Part shown: piece after piece, positions 31,466 through 41,324 of the stretch | Position numbering within the stretch: the stretch's first letter is position 1 | Layout: each line of letters starts with the position of its first letter | From: DATADW01 sp963733905 | GTDB taxonomy: Bacteria; Actinomycetota; Acidimicrobiia; Spongiisociales; DATADW01 | Reading direction: 5' to 3' | Length of the DNA: 64,000 nt | Assembly (NCBI GenBank): GCA_963733905.1 | Contig: CAVTEU010000007.1 | Location: 248,001 to 312,000, forward strand | Translations under genes and position numbers: made by a program | The notes under the pieces: model-generated | Told to the model about the DNA's origin: nothing | The model's input: the letters and a program-made list of their open reading frames with translations, nothing else | Database searches by the model: none

Positions 31466-32429
31466 GTGCCACGGGCCGTCCAACTGACCGAGATCGGACC
31501 TGAGCCTTCGCTTGCCCTCATCGAGGTTCCGGACCCCCAGTCCCGAGCCTGGGAGGACGCTGGTCACCTTCGCCGCCGCTGAGGTGGCCCCGATCGACGT
31601 CCAGATCGCCACGGGCAAGATCCCGGGGATTCCCCCGCCGCCACTGTTGCCCGGCGGAACCGCTGCGGGCACCGTGCTCGAGTCGGGGGTCCACCCAGCG
31701 GGAACGCCTGGTGTATGTGTCGGGTGGGCCGCACGGGATGGGGACGCGGACGCCGGGGACCTTCGCCGAGGTGGTCAACGCGTCCCGATGATGCGGTGTT
31801 CCCGCTTCCCGACGGGCTCGACCCCGAGATCGCCGCTGCGGGTGTCTCCTCCGCAACGGCTGCCCGCTACGCGCTGGTCGACCATGCCGACGTGCAAGAG
31901 GGCGAGATCGTCCTGGTGCTGGGTGCAACCGGCGCCGTCGGATCCGCCGCCATCCAGCTGGCGGTCGCGCTGGGTGCGCAGGTGCTCGCAGCCGCCCGCC
32001 GGCCGGAACGTGGTCCAGACCGGGCCGGGTGTCCAAGCCATCTCGTTCGATGGGTTCGCCAATGCGGTGTCGGAGGCGACCGAAGGTGTCGGGGTCGCCG
32101 CCATCATCGACACGGTTGGGGGCCCCTACATGGATGAGTCGATCCGCTCGGGTGGGCCGCGCTGCCGCCATGTGGTCCTCGGCTACACGGCTGGGACCGA
32201 CGCCGACTTCAACCTTCCGCTGATGTCGGTCAAGGAGCACCGTCTTCTCGGGATGAACACCAACCGCCCACGCCGGAGCGGCGTGCCCAATTGATGGCCG
32301 AGGTGCTCGACGACCTGGCGGACGGGGCGGGTCCAGCCCCGGATCGGCGAGCGGTTCCCGCTGTCCGCCGCCGCCGACGCCTACAGGGCCGACGGCAGCG
32401 CCGGTCGGATCCTGCTCGTGGCGGGTTAG
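31466..32429 (+). CDS. Zinc-less quinone oxidoreductase-like medium-chain dehydrogenase
   Basis: MDR-superfamily NAD(P)H-dependent oxidoreductase. GTG 31466 lies 6 bases after a TAGCCT -10 box (leaderless layout). GroES-like N-domain with VTFAAAEVAPIDVQIATGKI and PPPLLPGGTAAGTVL; cofactor-binding VLVLGATGAVGSAAIQLAVA, then AAIIDTVGGPYMDESI and MSVKEHRLLGMN; ending SAAADAYRADGSAGRILLVA. No catalytic zinc-ligand pattern is visible, so quinone reductase/enoyl reductase-like. Frame changes near 31540, 31700-31760, 31990 and 32285. Confidence 0.8.
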
Positions 32430-32487
32430 CCACCTATCCCGCGCCCGAGGGCCGGCGCATCCGCACCGGCCCAACGAGCAGTACTTG

Positions 32488-33063
32488 TCACCACTTATGG
32501 GCGACGTCGATCACCAGCCTCGCCCCGTCACCAGGGCCGTCGAAGACGAACGCCCGGAAGGGGAGCCGGCCCCGCACCCCAAGCACCACTTGGGTCTGGC
32601 CCTCGAAGGTCCCCATGAAGGCAACCTGACGGAAAGTCCGGAAGCCGTCGACGTCGATGGCATGGAGGCGATCATCCGGGTCATAGGTGGGTCGTAGATC
32701 GTCGTCGTGTGCCGGGGCGTTGACCTGTATCGACAGGATCGCACCACCGGCGATGGGGATGGTCCCCCCGGTCTCGATGTCGGGCACCGCCGACACATAC
32801 GCCACCCGGTAGCCGATGGCTTTGTCGGCCGGCCGTCCCTGCGGGTCGGCACCCAGGTCGACCACGATCCGGTCGAAGCACTCATGCCTGCCGGCTCTGA
32901 GGTTCTCCACCGGGGCGGTGGTGTAGGTGTTGACCCTGTGCTTCTCGGGCAGCGAGCCCCACACGAGCCCGCAGTAGGGCTGGGTGCTTGCCTGGGCCGG
33001 GACCGTTGCCAACGTCAGCGCAACAACCAACCCCAGGAGCGTCGTTCTTGCGAGTCGTCGCAT
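32488..33063 (-). CDS. Secreted AMIN-like domain protein
   Basis: 191 residues from ATG 33063, preceded by AAAGGAG at 6-base spacing. Signal peptide MRRLARTTLLGLVVALTLAT with probable cleavage after AQA. The mature part has RHECFDRIVVDLGADPQG, GYRVAYVSAVPDIETGG, FRQVAFMGTFEGQTQVVLGV and FRAFVFDGPGDGARLVIDVA, typical of actinobacterial AMIN-like secreted proteins of unknown function. Complete, no frame break. Divergent from the aminotransferase gene; the inverted repeat at 33151-33203 lies between them. Confidence 0.75.
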   Translation of the reverse strand: MRRLARTTLLGLVVALTLATVPAQASTQPYCGLVWGSLPEKHRVNTYTTAPVENLRAGRHECFDRIVVDLGADPQGRPADKAIGYRVAYVSAVPDIETGGTIPIAGGAILSIQVNAPAHDDDLRPTYDPDDRLHAIDVDGFRTFRQVAFMGTFEGQTQVVLGVRGRLPFRAFVFDGPGDGARLVIDVAHKW

Positions 33064-33150
33064 CGCTTTCTCCTTTCGTGGCGACTCACCGTCAACCATG
33101 GGGCACCCGGGTAACCGTGGCGTTGCGCCGACGTAACGGAAGGGTCACAG

Positions 33151-33203
33151 TCGTTTTGGCGTCACTCAGCGCGGCGATTGCCCGTCAAGTGACGCCAAAA
33201 CGA
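33151..33203. promoter_or_regulatory. 16-bp perfect inverted repeat at the aminotransferase start
   Basis: TCGTTTTGGCGTCACT (33151-33166) and AGTGACGCCAAAACGA (33188-33203) are perfect reverse complements separated by 21 bases. The right arm ends on the A of the possible start codon ATG 33203. It lies between the divergent AMIN-like and aminotransferase genes, so it may be an operator; in RNA it would form a hairpin over the start region. No T-tract, so not a terminator for plus-strand genes. Confidence 0.7.
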
Positions 33204-34512
33204 TGAGGTTGAATGTGGAGATGCAATCGGACCGCCTCGACCAGATGATCGCCGACGAGGAGCAGCGGTTCCTCGAGCGGGCGCCGCTGGCGGTTGCCGC
33301 CCATCGGGAGGCATCGGCCCACCTGGCGGGCGGGGTGGCGTCGAGCCTGCAGGTCACCGAGCCCAGCCCGGTTTGGGCCAGCCACGGGAAGGGGTCGCGG
33401 CTGACCGACCTGGACGGCAACGAGTACGTCGACCTCAACAATGGGTACGGGGCGCTGGTGGTGGGGCACGCCCACCCAGAAGTGGTCGCCGCCGTTGAGG
33501 CACGGCTCAGATCGCGGGTCACACTTCGCTCAGCCCACCACCGAGGTGGCGGAGGTCGCCGCCGAGCTATCGGACCGTTTCGGGCTGCCGCTTGTGGCGG
33601 TTTGGCAGTTCGGGGACCGAGGCGACCATGGACGCCGTCCACCTCATGAGGGCGCACACCGGTCGGGACCTCATCGTCAAGGCAGAGGGTGCCTACCACG
33701 GCCATCACGACACGGTGAGGGCCGGGCAGGGTGTGCCTGATGCGATGCGCGCCCTCACGCTCGAGATGCGGTGGAACCATCCCGACGACGTGGACCGGGT
33801 GTTCGCCGAGCACGGTGACCGGATCGCCGGGGTGCTGATCGAGCCGGTCGTCACCGCTTGCGGTCTCGTCCCCCCCGAGCCTGGCTACCTCGAGCACATC
33901 CGGGACCTGACCAGGAGCCATGGGGCGCTGCTCGCCTTCGACGAGGTGAAGACCGGGCTCACCGTCGGGCCGGGCGGGGCCACCGGGCTGTACGGCGTCG
34001 AGCCCGACCTGGTGTGCCTGGCGAAGTCGCTCGGCGGTGGGTTGCCGGCGGGAGCCACCGGGGGGACCGAGGAGGTCATGGATCAGATCGTCTCCGGCAG
34101 CTACCTGCAACTGGGGACGTTCAACGGCAACCCGCTCTCCATGGCGGCGAGCCGGGCGGTGCTGCAGGTGCTGGACGACGACGCCTACCAGCATCTCAAC
34201 CGACTGGGGAAGAGGATCGACGACGGGCTCCGCCAGGCGGTCGAGAACTGGGACCTGCCGGCGCAGGTTGTCGTCCTCGGGGCGAGGGGATCGATCACCT
34301 TCCGAAGCGAACCCGTCCTCGAGTACCGCGACTTCCTCGAGGTGGACCAGAGGTACCACCGCGCCGCCTGGCTCCACATGTACAACCGGGGGGTGTTCCT
34401 CCTCCCTTGGGGCCGCGGGCTGCAATGGCTGCTATCGGTGCAGCACGACGATGCCGACGCCGATCAGTTCATCGATGCGTTTGCGGGGTTCGCCGCCGCG
34501 CTGCGCGGCTGA
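33203..34512 (+). CDS. Class III aminotransferase, glutamate-1-semialdehyde aminomutase-like
   Basis: PLP enzyme with fold type I. SDRLDQMIADEEQRFLERAP, LTDLDGNEYVDLNNGYGALV, FGSSGTEATMDAVHLMRAHT, EGAYHGHHDTVRAG, LLAFDEVKTGLTVGPGG, and the PLP lysine in CLAKSLGGGLPAGATGG; TFNGNPLSMAASRAVLQVL follows. It resembles HemL but no heme genes are nearby, and the C-terminus FLLPWGRGLQWLLSVQH differs, so the substrate is uncertain. Frame changes near 33515 and 33610. ATG 33221 is an alternative start outside the inverted repeat. Confidence 0.8.
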
Positions 34513-34515
34513 GCC

Positions 34516-35583
34516 TCACCAGGGGCGCCGTGCCACCAATTCTTCGACAGCGTCGAGGGGGAGGGCGTGAGCGGTGTGCCCCAGGTGCCCCGTCATGGTC
34601 TCGGCCGCGGTCAGCGCGTTGAGGATGGCCTCCTCGGTGGCGTCGGCCGCTGCGGCGAACATGACGTCCAACTGACCGTGGGGGAGCATCACCAGGTCGT
34701 GCCGGACATTCTCGCCTGCCGGTAGCGAGTTGCCGGTGGCAAAGGCGAGGAAGAGGTCGCCGCTCCCGTTGTGCCCGTAACCCCCGACCCGGGAGAGACC
34801 CACCGTGGCCCGCCTGGCCAGCCGGCGACACTGCACGGGCAGCAAAGGGGCGTCGGTGGCGAGTACCACGATGATCGAGCCCTGGTCCGGGTAGGCGAGC
34901 GGGGTGTGCTCCTCTCCGATCGACCCGACCGAGCGGGAGACCGTCGATCCGCAGCGTCTCCCGGTCGCCGTAGTTGGCCTGGACGAGGACCCCGACGGTG
35001 AAGGTCCCGGCCGGGGTAGTCCACCACCCGGGATGAGGTGCCGATCCCGCCCTTGAAGTCGTGGCAGATCATCCCGGTCCCGCCACCGACATTGCCCTCC
35101 GCCACCGGCCCCGGGGACGCCGAGTCAAGCGCCGCCCTGGCGTCCTCCGCCGTGAGCGGGAACGGAACCGGCGTCGCTCAGCCAGCCGTCCCAGGTCTCG
35201 GCGACCACCGGCAGGTCGAAGGGATCGGCGTACCCGGCTTCCACCCCGAAGGCGACGAGCGCATCTCGCACCAGCCCGACCTGATGGGTGTTGGTGATCC
35301 CGATGGCCGACCCGAGCATCCCCGACTCCTCGAGCCAGGGCAGCCCGGTCATCTCTCCGTTGCCGTTGAAGATGTGGTGCCCGGCGAAGGCGTAGTCCTC
35401 CCAGATCCGGTTCTCCCGCGGCACCACCATGGTCACCCCGGTGCGTGCCACCGTGGGCTCGTCACGGATCACCGTGGCGTGTCCCACCCATACTCCGGGG
35501 ACGTCGGTGATGGCGTTGTTGGCGCCGGTGGGGAGGTCGCCGATCTCGACGCCCAGCTGGCGGATCCTCGGGCGGCTGCTCAT
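34516..35583 (-). CDS. P1-family S58 aminopeptidase (DmpA-like)
   Basis: N-terminal nucleophile hydrolase related to L-aminopeptidase/D-esterase DmpA. ATG 35583: IRQLGVEIGDLPTGANNAIT, DVPGVWVGHATVI, VTMVVPRENRIWEDYAFAGH, GNGEMTGLPWLEESGMLGSA, then GGTGMICHDFKGGIGTSSRV around the self-processing region and VGGYGHNGSGDLFLAFATGN near the end. Frame changes near 35165 and 35010. It is the last gene of the peptide operon; its start overlaps the oppF stop (ATGA), so it probably hydrolyses imported peptides. Confidence 0.85.
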
Positions 35584-36578
35584 CGGCTGTTGAGCAGACA
35601 GGCGGCGAGGTGGTCGGTGCCCACCATCTCGAGCGGAGGATCGACGATGGGGCACTGGTCGAAAGCGCGGGGCATCGGGGGTGGAACCGGCACCCGGGAG
35701 CGATCCGTGACGGGTCGGGGGTCTCGCCGACGAGCACGATGGGCCGGGTCCGCCGGGCGGGGTCCGGGACCGGGACCACCGACAGGAGCGCCTCGGTGTA
35801 CGGGTGGCGGGGTGCTGTCAGCACCTCCGTAGTGGGCCCGATCTCCACCACCCGGCCCAGGTACATCACCGCTACCCGGTGGCTGTAGGCGGCCACCGTC
35901 GAGAGGTCGTGGGTGATCATGAGCACGGCGATGCCCTGCTCGGATGCGAGCCGGGCGAGCAGGTTGAGGATCTCGGCCCGGATGGAGACGTCGAGCATCG
36001 ACACCGGCTCGTCTGCGATGAGGACCTGCGGTTCGAGGGCGAGGGCGGCGGCGATGACCACCCGCTGTCTCTGCCCACCCGACAACTGGTGGGGATGGCG
36101 ATCCCAGTAGACATCCGGTGGGTTCAGGCCCGCCTGGACCAGCGCCCTCTCCACCCGGTGGCGCTCGTCGGCACGGTCGGTGGCCACCTTGTGGACCCTC
36201 AGGGGCTCGGCGACGATGTCGGCCACCCTCATGCGCGGGTTGAGCGACTCGTAGGGGTCCTGGAAGATCATCTGCAGCCGGCGACGCTTGGCCCGCATGG
36301 CGTCCTTGTCGAGCACGGCGAGGTCGTCACCGGCAACCACGACACGTCCGCTCGTCGGCTTGATCAGCCCGAGTATCAGGTTCGCCGTCGTGGTCTTTCC
36401 GCACCCGGACTCACCCACCACGGCGAGGACCTCGCCGGGAGCGACGCTGAAGCTCACCCCGTCCACGGCGCGCACCACACGCAGCCGGGCGGCGCCGCAT
36501 GCCGTCGAACATGCCGCGGCTGGTGGCGAACTGGACGGCGATGTCCTCCACCTCGAGGACGGGCGTGCGCTCAGACAT
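35580..36578 (-). CDS. oppF: Peptide ABC transporter ATP-binding protein (OppF/DppF type)
   Basis: Nucleotide-binding subunit of an oligopeptide importer. MSERTPVLEVEDIAVQF starts it; Walker A VVGESGCGKTTTANLILG, Q-loop MIFQDPYESLNPRMRVADIV, signature HQLSGGQRQRVVIAAAL, Walker B VLIADEPVSMLDVSI, H-loop MITHDLS. The C-terminal oligopeptide-transporter extension has cysteines (APGCRFHPRCPA) seen in this family. Frame changes near 36500 and 35670. The start overlaps the end of the oppC-oppD gene. Confidence 0.9.
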
Positions 36579-38454
36579 CGTCGCCATCTCCCACCGGCTG
36601 CAAGGGGGCCTCCAACAGGAAGCACGAGGCGGCACTGGATTCGCCCGCCCAGTAGAGGGGGGGCTGCTCGGTCCGGCACCGGTCGAACACGAAAGGGCAA
36701 CGCGGAGCGAACCGGCATCCGGGAGGTAGCTCGTTGAGCCGAGGCGGAGAACCTGGGATCGCCACCAGCGGTCGGTCGGGATGATCCATGTCGGGAAATG
36801 CCTCGAGGAGCAGTTGGGTATAGGGGTGGCGGGGTGAGGCGAACACCTCGGCGACCAGCCCCTGCTCGGCAACCACCCCTCCGTACATCACCACGACACG
36901 GTCACATGTCTGCGCAACCACACCGAGGTCGTGGGTGACGACGATCATGCTCATATCCATCTCGTCGACCAGTTCGGCGAGCAGTTCGAGGATCTGTGCC
37001 TGGATCATCACGTCGAGAGCCGTGGTCGGCTCGTCGGCGATGATGAGAGAGGGTTCGCACGCCAGGGCCAAGGCGATCATCGCCCGCTGTCTCATCCCGC
37101 CCGACAGGGTGTGTGGATAGTCGTTGATCCGTTCGGGCCCGATGCCGACCCGCTGGAGAAGCCGCTTCGCCCGGTCGTCGGCAGCCCCCTGGCTCACCGA
37201 TGGCTCGTGGAGCCGGATCGCCTCGGTGATCTGGTCTCCAACCCGACGCACCGGGTTGAGGGCATTCATCGCCCCCTGGAACACGACCGCCAGCCGCTTC
37301 CACCTCAGGTCCCGCAAGGCGTCGGCGTCGAGCCGGGTGAGGTCCTGGCCCTCGAACAGGACCTCACCGGCGGTGACCTGCCCCGACGGGGGGAGCAGCC
37401 TGAGGGCACCCATCACCGCCGTCGTCTTGCCACAACCCGACTCGCCCACCAGGCCGAGCACCTCGCCGCGGCGGAGTTCGAACCCGACGTCCTCGACAGC
37501 GGTGAGAACACCACCCGGCGACTCGTAACCGACGGAGAGACCCCGCACCTCCAGCATCAACTCTGGCTTGGGAGGGCGGAGGGCGGCCGGTCGAACCTTG
37601 AGCGGCCGCTCCTTCTCCAGGTGATGACGGATCAGCTTCGGGTTGAGCAACTCCTCCAGAGCGGTCCCGAGCAGCGTGGTGCCGAGTACCACCCAGACGA
37701 TGGCGAGACCCGGCGGGAGCAGTGCCCACCACGCGCCCGCCGAGACCGCGCCGCGGGTAAAGGCGAAATTGAGCATCTTGCCCCACGAGATGAGGAGGGG
37801 GTCCCCGAGACCGATGAAGGCGAGCGTCGACTCGGAGAGGATCGCGAGCGAGATGACGAGGACCGTGTTGGCCAGCATCAGTGGGAGCACGAGCGGGAAG
37901 ACGTGGCGGCTGAGGATGTGGAGATCGGAGGCGCCCACCGCCCTGGCCCGCTTGACGAAGCCCCGCTCCCGCACCGAGAGCGTCTGCGACCGGACCAGGC
38001 GGGCCGTCGTCGTCCACCCGAGCAATCCGATCACCAGGATGATGTTCCCCAGGCTCGCGCCGATCACTGCGACGATCACGATCAGCAGCGCCAGGTCCGG
38101 TATCACCAGGAAGAAGTCGGTGAACCGCATGATGGCGCCGCCGAGCTTGCGGTAATACCCGGCGATCAGACCCAGCGCCCCGCCCACAACCAAGGCGATG
38201 AAGGCGGCGGCGAACCCGACGATGAGCGAAACCCTCGACCCGTAGACCAGGGCGGAGAAGACGTCCTTGCCGCCGTCGTCGGTCCCCAGCCAGTGGAGGG
38301 CGGAGGGGGCCTGGTAGATGTCGTCGATGGTGACCCGCACGATTTCGTACGGGTCGTATGGGGCTATCAGCGGGGCGAATATCGCCACGATGACGGTGAG
38401 CAGGATCATGGCCACGCCCACGATCCCCATCGGGCTGAGTCGGACCCGGCGCAT
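36571..38454 (-). CDS. Fused peptide ABC permease and ATPase (OppC-OppD)
   Basis: Single intact 627-residue frame from ATG 38454. Residues about 1-270 are an OppC-type permease: MGIVGVAMILLTVIVAIFAP, HWLGTDDGGKDVFSALVYG, GGALGLIAGYYRK, and the EAA-like loop RARAVGASDLHILSRHVFPL. After the linker LIRHHLEKERPLKVRPAALR comes an OppD-type ATPase: Walker A LVGESGCGKTTAVMGALRL, signature HTLSGGMRQRAMIALAL, Walker B LIIADEPTTALDVM, H-loop VVTHDLG and a Cys-containing tail PGCRFAPRCPFVFDRC. The fusion is not a frame artefact because it is one continuous frame. Confidence 0.92.
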   Translation of the reverse strand: MRRVRLSPMGIVGVAMILLTVIVAIFAPLIAPYDPYEIVRVTIDDIYQAPSALHWLGTDDGGKDVFSALVYGSRVSLIVGFAAAFIALVVGGALGLIAGYYRKLGGAIMRFTDFFLVIPDLALLIVIVAVIGASLGNIILVIGLLGWTTTARLVRSQTLSVRERGFVKRARAVGASDLHILSRHVFPLVLPLMLANTVLVISLAILSESTLAFIGLGDPLLISWGKMLNFAFTRGAVSAGAWWALLPPGLAIVWVVLGTTLLGTALEELLNPKLIRHHLEKERPLKVRPAALRPPKPELMLEVRGLSVGYESPGGVLTAVEDVGFELRRGEVLGLVGESGCGKTTAVMGALRLLPPSGQVTAGEVLFEGQDLTRLDADALRDLRWKRLAVVFQGAMNALNPVRRVGDQITEAIRLHEPSVSQGAADDRAKRLLQRVGIGPERINDYPHTLSGGMRQRAMIALALACEPSLIIADEPTTALDVMIQAQILELLAELVDEMDMSMIVVTHDLGVVAQTCDRVVVMYGGVVAEQGLVAEVFASPRHPYTQLLLEAFPDMDHPDRPLVAIPGSPPRLNELPPGCRFAPRCPFVFDRCRTEQPPLYWAGESSAASCFLLEAPLQPVGDGDDV

Positions 38455-38456
38455 CG

Positions 38457-39460
38457 CTATGCCTCCTCGATGCGCGGGTCGAGCCACCCGTAGATCAGCT
38501 CGGCGAAGAGGTTGGCCACCACGACGCTTATCGCCAGCAACAGGAATGCGCCCTGGAGAACCGGGTAGTCGCGCTGATCAACCGCCTGCACGGTGAGCAG
38601 GCCCAGGCCGGGCCATGAGAACACGGTCTCCACTTGGATCGCACCGGACACGGCGAACCCGATGTTGAGGGCGATGATGGTGACCATGGGGAGCATGGCG
38701 TTCCTCAGGGCGTGGTCCTTGATGATCTGGAAGGTGGACAGCCCTTTCGCCTTGGCGGTGAGGATGTAGTCCTCGGAGAGGACATCGACCACCGAACTGC
38801 GCATGATCAGCATGTACTCGCCCACCAGCACCAGGGTCAGGGTCAGCGTCGGCAGAAACAGGTGGCTTGACCACATCCCCGATCTGATTCCAGAGGTCGG
38901 TGAAGGATGCCCCGATGGTGACCCGCCCAGCCACGGGGAGACCGAGCCAGCGCGATCCCACATACAGCAGGACGATCCCCAGAAAGAACGTGGGGAGAGA
39001 CCACATGAACAGCGAGAACCCGAGCGCTCCGACATCGAGCTTGGTGCCGCGCCGCCATGCCGCAAGCAACCCCAGGAGGATCCCGAGGAATATCGCAATG
39101 AGCTCGGCGGGGAGCACCAGCCAGATCGTGTTGACCAGCGCCTGCCCCAGGAGATCGGATACCGACTGGTCCTGGAAGGCGTAGGAGACCCCCAGGTCGC
39201 CGCTCGCCAGCGCACCGAAGTAGGCGAAGAACTGGGTGTCGAACGGGTTCCCCCCGTCGAGATCGAGGAATTGCGGCTTGTCCAGCCCGAAGCGCTCCCG
39301 CAGCGCCTCGACCGACTCCTCGGTGAGCCTGGGGTCGCGCGCCCGGAGCGGGCCGGGTCGCCGGGGAGCACCCGGAAGAGGAAGAAGTTGAAGACGATGA
39401 CCACGAGCACCGTGACGATCGCCCATCCAACTTTTGGAGGATGTAGCGACCGCGGCCCAT
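38457..39460 (-). CDS. oppB: Peptide ABC transporter permease (OppB type)
   Basis: Inner-membrane permease. MGRGRYILQKL opens, then GWAIVTVLVVIVFNFFLFRV and LPGDPA, the classic OppB N-terminus; FFAYFGALASGDLGVSYAFQ, WLVLPAELIAIFLGILLGLL, LPTFFLGIVLLYVGSRWLGL, LTLVLVGEYMLIMRSSVVDV, AKAKGLSTFQIIKDHALRNA (EAA loop) and VETVFSWPGLGLLTVQAVD follow. About 330 residues. Frame changes near 39435, 39350 and 38865. Stop and next start are separated by two bases. Confidence 0.9.
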
Positions 39461-39551
39461 CAGACGGCAGACGGCGGACGGCAGACGGCAGCCAGAGCAG
39501 GATCGACCGACCCGGCGTTACCCACTACCCGTCACCCATCACGCTCATCGA
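39461..39551. repeat. oppA-oppB spacer with GACGGC and ACCCACTACCC repeats
   Basis: 39461-39493 is built from AGACGGC/GGACGGC units and resembles 665-695 before pyrD; 39519-39545 has ACCCACTACCC/TCACCCATCAC units like those before pyrD and def. Both repeat types thus occur together again, inside an operon. Confidence 0.5.
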
Positions 39552-41293
39552 TCACCCCGCCGGCCGGATGACCGTGAGGGAGGTCGGATCCTCGAGGGCG
39601 AGGCGGGTCGCCGAGTCCTGCCAGCCGGTGAAGGTGTCGTTTCGGTACGCCTGCACCGTCTGGTCGTAGTACGGGATGATGTAGGGGAGGTCCCGCATCA
39701 GGATCTCCTGCATCTCCCAGATGATCTGCCGGCGCGCCTCGGGGTCGGTCTCGATCCCCTGGTCGGCGTAGAGCTGGTCGTACTCCTCGTTGCAGTAGCC
39801 CGTTTCCGACAACCCGGTATCCAGCTCGTCGCACAACACGATGCCCAACAGGAAGGCCGGGTCGGGATCCCCTCCCCAGCTCCAACGGATGATGTCGAAG
39901 TCGAATGCGGGACAGCACACCGAGGTCAGAGTGTCGCCGTCGAGTCCCTGGATCTGGAGGGCCACGCCGATCTCCGCCCACCATCCCGAAAGGAGCTCCG
40001 CTTCGCGGGGGGCGGTGTCGGCGTCGGTGTTGAAATTGAATCTGAAGGTGAGGTCGTCGCAGTCCTGATCGGGGAGGCACTCGCGTACGCCGTCTCCGTC
40101 CTCGTCGGCGTACCCCGCTTCGTCGAGGATCCGGTTTGCCTCGGCGATGTCGAATGCGTAGTCCTGCAATTCAGAGTTGAAGTACGGCCCGTAACCGGGA
40201 GCGAGGAGGGAGAGGCCGGGCGTCCCGAGTCCGAGCTGGACCACGTCGATCATCTGCTGCTTGTCGACGGCATGGGCCAAGGCGGTGCGCACCGCGAGGT
40301 CACGCAGCGCCGGGTGGCCGCTGCAGACGCCGTCCTCGGGGCATCGCTCCGGTTCGACCAGGTTGAAGAAGATGTCGACCAGGCTGGGCGACAGGGGCTC
40401 TCCACTCACGACCGTGATGTTGGGGTCGTTGCGCAGCGTGGCCACCGCCGTCTTCGGGAACTCGGTGATCATGTCCGCTTGACCGGTGGTCAGCGCCGAG
40501 ACCCGCGCGTCGGCGTTCTGGATCGTCTGGAAGATCACCTCATCGACATTGGGCGGTGCCCCAAAGTAGTCATCGTTGGCCTCCAGCCGGACGAACTCGC
40601 CCTGCCGGTACTCCGCCAGCTTGAACGGCCCCGATCCGATCATCTCGGCGTTGTCGAAGGCGACCGGATCCTCGACCTCCTCCCAGATCGCCTTGGGCAC
40701 GACGTACATGAACACCATGCGCGACTCGAAGTTGCCCACCGGGTTGGTCAAGGTGATGGTGACCGTCTGCTCGTCGGGAGCCTGGATATCTTCAAATACG
40801 TCTCCGTAGGCGGAGAGATAAGCCCAGTCCTCGTGGTCCCGCCACAACTCGAGCGAGTACTTGACGTCCTCGGCGGTGAGCGGCGTTCCGTCGTGGAAGG
40901 TGGCTCCTTCCACCAGGTCGAGCGTCCAGGTGAGCCCGTCATCAGACACCGACCACTCCTCGGCCAGTTCGGGAACGTAGTTGCCGTCGAGGTCGATGGT
41001 TATCGGCGTGTCGTACACCAACTCGTACATGATGTAGCGCCTCGGCGAGCAGGCCGAGGCCCGGGTTGAGGCTGTCGGGGGAGCCGCCATAGCCGATGCG
41101 GACCGTGCCCCCGGTTGCGCCGCTTGCGGATGCGGTGGTGTCGCTCGGTTCTCCGGTGGTCCCGCCGGTCAGCGGTCGTCTCTGTGGCAGGCGCGGTCCC
41201 TCCGCTCGTGGTCGTCGCCGTCGTATCCCCCCCGGTACCGCATGCAGCCAGCAGGGCGAGCAGCGCCCCCATCGTGGTGAGCCGCCTTGTCAT
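39552..41293 (-). CDS. oppA: Peptide ABC transporter substrate-binding lipoprotein (SBP family 5)
   Basis: Extracytoplasmic peptide-binding protein. Signal and lipobox MTRRLTTMGALLALLAACG (Cys lipidation), a Thr-rich linker, then after frame changes near 41170 and 41050 the SBP_bac_5 domain: YELVYDTPITIDLDGNYVPE, LAEEWSVSDDGLTWTLDLVE, GATFHDGTPLTAEDVKYSLE and GSGPFKLAEYRQGEFVRLEA. It has several extra cysteines (CPEDGVC, CLPDQDC, CCPAFDFD) and a DEDGDGV loop resembling a calcium-binding site. First transporter gene of the operon; 31 bases after the S9 peptidase stop. Confidence 0.9.
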
Positions 41294-41324
41294 CGATCGT
41301 CCCTTCTCCCGCCTACGGCGGGCG

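Noticed and set aside
36931..38493. 520-codon plus-strand frame over the transporter genes
   Set aside because: Antisense shadow of the intact OppC-OppD fusion; rich in Asp/His/Arg with no domain.
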